Of a DNA stretch of 64,000 nt, positions 59,234-64,000 are shown one piece after another. Under the pieces are notes generated by a model that worked only from the letters and a program-made list of their open reading frames with translations, ran no database searches and had not been told where the DNA came from. Each line of letters opens with the position of its first letter. Position 1 is the first letter of the stretch. The stretch comes from Ascidia mentula (taxonomy: Eukaryota; Chordata; Ascidiacea; Phlebobranchia; Ascidiidae). Position numbers and translations under genes: made by a program. Location: the NCBI GenBank assembly GCA_947561715.1, contig OX387203.1:2356001-2420000 (forward strand), given 5' to 3'.

Positions 59234-60142
59234 AAAACTGTAGCCAGACGAAAAGATCAACAGATCCCAACCCCTTGTTATTGGCACACTTGCAACAGTC
59301 AAGCAAAATAGGCTGCACGGTCCGTTGCGGTCCATTACTGACACGCGGTGAAAACTATTTAGCCTCAACTTAAACTCACAGTCTGCGAGTTCAGAAATCA
59401 GCGTCATTGAACAATGTAGGCATATGGCTTCCATCAGATCTCAATAACACCAGGAAGAATAGTATCAACGAAGGCAGTTAATAACGGAAAGGGGTATAGC
59501 TACGAAGGCTATACATAGTTAAATTCATTGCGGCTCGAAGGGTTTTCTGCAAACACACTTTCACTGTGGTTACAGCAAAGTGTCAGAAAATCAACACCAG
59601 CGTCATGAAGTGCTTACGGTCAGTTTGGCACAAGAGATTGTGCGTAATCACAGCGAAAGTAGGAAAGCAAAATCTGCCGGAGACCGACAAGAAACGACCT
59701 CCATTGACCCGTGGCCAAAGCCATGTCAAGTACCTACGAAGCTAATCGTAAATTTCGTGCCAGCCATTTGTCATGAGAATTAGAAAGGTAGCGTCAAAGT
59801 GTATGATTGGAAGGTGTGGGTATTGCTTAGATGTGAAGTATCGTCGATCGTCCACGTTCACCAAAGGTGACCTTCACCTGATGAACCGTGTGACAAGTTT
59901 AGCAAAGGGAGTGAAATCAAACATGCGATTACATTTTAAAATTGAGTGTCACCAGTTTTAAGGAAAAGTGCGTATAAAAGATGAGTAACAATTAAAAGGC
60001 GTAAGTTAATATATATATGTGAAAGCTGCTATGGCTATGATTACAGGCGCACAGGAAGTCTAAAATGTAAGTTTGTTTTCTCAACAGCTTTCAATGCAGT
60101 TGTAGTCGACGGTGTATTAATCGGCCGAGACTCAATTTCAGC
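59234..60142. other. Region upstream of the SLC5A gene
   Basis: Small plus-strand frames at 59580-59783 and 59773-59961 have no familiar features. The transporter's promoter and leader are expected here; no specific element was identified. Confidence 0.5.
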
Positions 60143-63100
60143 ATGACCACCACTAACCCTATATTGGATACCACTTGGTTTGGCGGAACAACAGGCAGCA
60201 CCTTATTACCCGAAGCTGGGTTAGAGTCTGCTGATCTGGCTGTCATCGCTGTGTATTTCATATTCGTGCTCGCCGTCGGTATTTGGGTGGGTTGCTTGTA
60301 TTTAAAGACATGGCATCAGGGCAAAATTTTGGTAGAGCGTGCAGGTTTTAAGACAAAAAAAATCATACTACAACCATTACAGTGAATTTATGGAAAATAA
60401 CTGGAACCAGGAGGCCAGAAAAACGCACAACATCATAATTTTAATACTTCGTGTAATTATAGAACTCTTTGAATAATTCTAAGTGTAAAAAGACTGGCCC
60501 ATATTGCTATTAACATTGTCATGTTTAAAAACGTTTCGGCAAAAACTTATGCCATCATCAGTTTGAATGACGCGGTTGGTGCAGCTCCATCATTATACGG
60601 AGCTGACCTGCCCGACGTCTTTTTATGCTCAGAATTATGAGGAAATCCGTGATTTGTGTTCCTATCTTTGAATAAGTTTTGGAATCGCCAAACAGTATCT
60701 GTATCAACAAAGACTTAGTATATTTTCCATAAATAATCAGACATAACGACAAATGACTCGTGTCATTATAACACATTTCCTCGTTTCAATTTTGAGCAAG
60801 TTTGAGAAACTACAAACAACCAACTCTCCAAGGTTTCAAACTTTTTATCAGGCGATGTGCAGGACAGACAGAAGCAACGTGGACGGTTTTTTTCTCGCTG
60901 GACGCAACATCACCTGGTATCCCGTAGGCGCCTCTTTATTCAGCAGCAACATTGGAAGTGGACATTTTGTGGGCTTAGCGGGAACTGGGGCGGCCGCTGG
61001 CATTGCCGTGGGGGCGTTTGAATGGAATGTAAGCTATTTGTGTTCGGCAGTACTGCATGCAACTGCTCACAAAAAACGCAGTTAAATTTTTTCGAGTTCG
61101 CTTCCATTACAGCTTCTATTGCTGCTGCTTGAAAATACACATCGTACTTAATAGACATAGAACTGAGTAGACCAGCATTACATTTACAAAATATAAGAAC
61201 ACATATTTTCCCGTGAAGCCCATTTTTAATGGCTTCCGTTCAATGCAGTATTATAAAGTCTATTTTATTTGCAATTGTAACCTTAATAAAGTTAATATGC
61301 TCGTAATGCAGGCGATGCTTACGTTGCTTTTATTGGGATGGATTTTCGCGCCGGTGTACATCGCAGCTGGGGTGGTTACAATGCCCGAGTACCTCCAGAA
61401 AAGATTCGGAGGGCAACGCATACAAGTTTACTTATCTGTGCTCTCACTACTGCTGTACATTTTCACCAAGGTGTCGGTAAGAATGATGATATTAAAGTTT
61501 GTGAAATCGTATAGTCCAAATCGTGATAGCGCAAATGGACTTGTTATTTTCGTGTCGCAATAATGATCAATGAAACAGCTACTTCTGAAATTATTTCGGC
61601 CAGAAGTTGGTTAATCGTTAAACGTTGAGTCAGCAAGAATGACATTTTTGCCTGAACAAGTCTACAGAGAGACGCAACGCAAAAAAATAGATCGCGTTCG
61701 TTCGCTGTGTTGAAATACAACAGGAATGTTGGGGACGTATCGAATAGTCAGCAAATCCCACAACAAATTCACGACCAAGGTCTACTAAATTGTCGTGTAA
61801 AGTTTACACATTTATTTAGGCTGACCTTTTCGCTGGAGCCATATTCATACGAGAAGCTTTGGGCTGGAACATTTACGTTGCCATGGTGATCCTCCTGTCT
61901 ATAACAGCTCTGTACACAGTAACAGGAGGTCTGGCGGCCGTTATATACACCGACACTGCACAGACGTTTATTATGCTAGCGGGAGCTTTTGTTATGATGA
62001 TTTTGGGTGAGTAAAACCTCGAAAGGAAAATGCGGTTTCCTGCAGTGTTTAGGATTGTTACAGAAATGAAAAGATTTTTGTTGTCTTTGATAGTTTTTGG
62101 AACAAAAGTTCCTGTGCAATATATACGTGGTATGTATAGCCACATTATTAACGACTTCGCTGCGTATTGTAAGGGTTGGAAACCAACTATTTGGGCAAGG
62201 CGTGTACATTTGTTGGCACAAGCAATGCAATAAACTCCAGCAGAAGTTTAAACATCGCCTTATTATGGCAGAATTATTCTTATTCATCCAAACGCTTTGT
62301 CAAAAAATTTTCAAATTTGTCGTGAAGTCATATTTTCAAAAAGGTTGTATTTGACCAGCTTCCTTAAGTCAACATTAAATCTTTTCAGGCCACTACTTGA
62401 GAGTCAAACGTGCACTTTTGTTTGAAAAACGAAATCGTAGCTTTGTAAACATGTGGTTACTTCTTTGAACGACCCTGGCTTGAACAATGGTCGTACAAAC
62501 TATTTCCCAAAAAATCATTCTTTTCCAGTCACGTTGCCAAAAAGCAAATAGTGACAACAGGTAACATAAAGTCACGTTGGTCACGGATTACAAGTTATCA
62601 AAAAGAATAAAGAACACCAACAAAACATGCATTTCTACTTTCTCAAAATACTCAGGAAGTTGGCCAGCATAACAAAGCAATAGGAAATTTTTCCGACAAA
62701 CTAACTTTAGAAAATCTGAGTAAACTACTGGTGTTGATGTAGAATGGGGTTGAACTCAAATAATGCTGCATTTGGGGAATATTTTAAGAATAACAAACCA
62801 ATTTCTTTGGCAAAAAAAACGCTAAAAGGCCTGTATATAACGTTGTTTACACCAAAACATATTACAATTAAGGGCGCTCGTGGCCAAAACAAATAAAAAA
62901 CGCCGAACAATAAGAACGCTCAGTCACAAACATGGACAAGTCTCAGAAATAAAGGTTATATGACAACCTTGTGTGTATCCCAACCAACCACACACTGCCA
63001 TTTTAATAACATATTCCATTCCAAACCAGCATTTATCGATGTTGGAGGCTACGAAGGCATGAAGACGAAATACATGGAGGCAAGACCTTCCATAATACCG

Positions 63101-63643
63101 AACGGGACAACATGCGGTATTCCGCGTGCTGATTCATTCAACGTATTACGGGACCCTATCAACTCAGACCTTCCGTGGCCTGGACTGACAATTGGACTCA
63201 CCATACTTGCAGTGTGGTATTGGTGCACAGACCAGGTAACGATAGTCGACCTTGAAAACCCGCAATGTCAAGAATGTAGATTTGAAACCATAAGGCCATT
63301 ATTTAGGCAACTTTAATATTTTCTTCCTGGACCTTTTCCAACACCACCTGTTGTGCGTGACACAGGTGATAACGTCAGTTACAATACAAAATAACCTCAT
63401 GTCAAAACGCAGTTTCAACATACGTTGTGCTAAAAAAACGAACAAATAACCAAGCTACGACGGTTGCAACATAGCCAGAGCGATCAAAACGTCATTTGTG
63501 TTTCCAGGTTATCGTACAGAGGACATTGGCAGCCAGAAATCTTTCTCATGCCAAAGGTGGCTGTGTTACTGCAGGTTTTCTTAAAATACTACCTATGTAT
63601 ATGATGGTTATGGTGGGAATGATCAGTCGCATTAAATTCACCG
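60143..63643 (+). CDS. SGLT-type sodium/solute cotransporter (SLC5A family), 5' part
   Basis: Six in-phase exons are seen: 60143-60286, 60852-61028, 61312-61476, 61820-62006, 63030-63235 and 63508-63643, about 338 residues. The rest of the gene, including later helices, lies beyond the window. The match to vertebrate SGLT1-like proteins is strong: [86 protein letters not shown] and [17 protein letters not shown]. The Asn and His of SNIGSGH, the Glu of FEWN and the aromatic pair of WYWCTDQ correspond to SGLT1 positions known to line the sugar site, so sugar or a related polyol is the likely substrate. Expected role: Na+-coupled uptake at the plasma membrane. Intron 1 carries a MITE. Confidence 0.92.
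60483..60662. mobile_element. MITE-like element (family 1) in SLC5A intron 1
   Basis: Shares the end actggcccatattgctatta and the inner tatgccatcatcagtttgaa and catcattatacggagctga sequences with the element at 7917-8178. The right inverted end is largely missing, so this copy is truncated. Confidence 0.7.
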
Positions 63644-63764
63644 GTAAGAAACTTAAACGTATCAACTTTGGCGAGAATGAAAAAATATATGTCAGAAAAT
63701 GTAGTAAAACTAATCAATGGAGATCAACACGCCAGCAATATTAATCTGAATGTAAATACCGAAG

Positions 63765-63935
63765 CTATTATGCTTCTCAATAAGCAGACGTTTCGAACAT
63801 AACTGTGTTCATCATCAGTGCTAATTCGGAAACGCTGTGGTGATGAACGAAGCTGTGTTCGAAAATCTGCTCAATGAAAAGCATGAAATCTTTTGTACCA
63901 CAGCAATAACAATTTCGCCATAATAGCATCGTCGG
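63765..63935. mobile_element. Foldback MITE after SLC5A exon 6
   Basis: Inverted ends: gctattatgcttctcaataa with cagacgtttcgaaca at the left, and tgttcgaaaatctgctcaat with a right end at gccataatagc. It lies in the intron following the last visible exon. Confidence 0.65.
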
Positions 63936-64000
63936 TTTCTGTACTCGTAGCAATAGAGTGGTAGTCATAACATAGGTTGCGTTATACCTGATGAAGTCTC

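Overview
The window looks like nuclear DNA of an invertebrate chordate, most likely a solitary ascidian of the Ciona type. The grounds are AT-rich, intron-rich DNA with short GT-AG introns, a nine-exon CYP2-type P450, an SGLT-type SLC5A gene with close vertebrate-like motifs, expanded fibrinogen-domain genes and many small foldback/MITE elements. The species call is inference. Gene models below were built by joining exons whose splice sites and intron phases agree; no transcript evidence was available.

Region 1 (1-18770) is a cluster of fibrinogen-domain (FReD) genes coding for single-pass type II membrane proteins: short cytoplasmic N-terminus, one membrane helix, a coiled-coil stalk made of small phase-1 exons, and a C-terminal fibrinogen globe. 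Genes A (4721-6724) and B (16265-18271) are tandem copies in ~4.6 kb units. Genes D (8203-10413, minus) and C (11873-13636, plus) are a divergent pair on an inverted duplication, and C is a mosaic of D-like 5' and A/B-like 3' sequence. The first unit (1-2202) has lost almost its whole gene, and four orphan stalk exons lie between genes.

Region 2 (19425-23774) has a complete CYP2-type cytochrome P450 of about 504 aa and a relic exon of a second P450.

Region 3 (25027-51943) holds a family of unrecognised type I membrane receptors with cytokine-receptor-like layout: signal peptide, two cysteine-bearing ectodomain units, one membrane helix. R1 (plus strand) has a short tyrosine-free tail. R2 is a truncated relic. 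R3 and R4 are minus-strand copies in an ~8 kb tandem duplication; their long tails carry a proline-rich juxtamembrane motif and several tyrosines, including YSGQ, a YxxQ STAT3-type motif. If this reading is right, signalling and short-tailed (decoy-like) receptors sit together. This is the most interesting system in the window.

Region 4 (52950-60142) is mainly non-coding with repeats, MITEs and a few unassigned reading frames. Region 5 (60143 to the window end) is the 5' part of an SGLT-type sodium/solute cotransporter gene that continues beyond the window. No tRNA, rRNA, CRISPR array, retrovirus-like or Polinton-like element was recognised.
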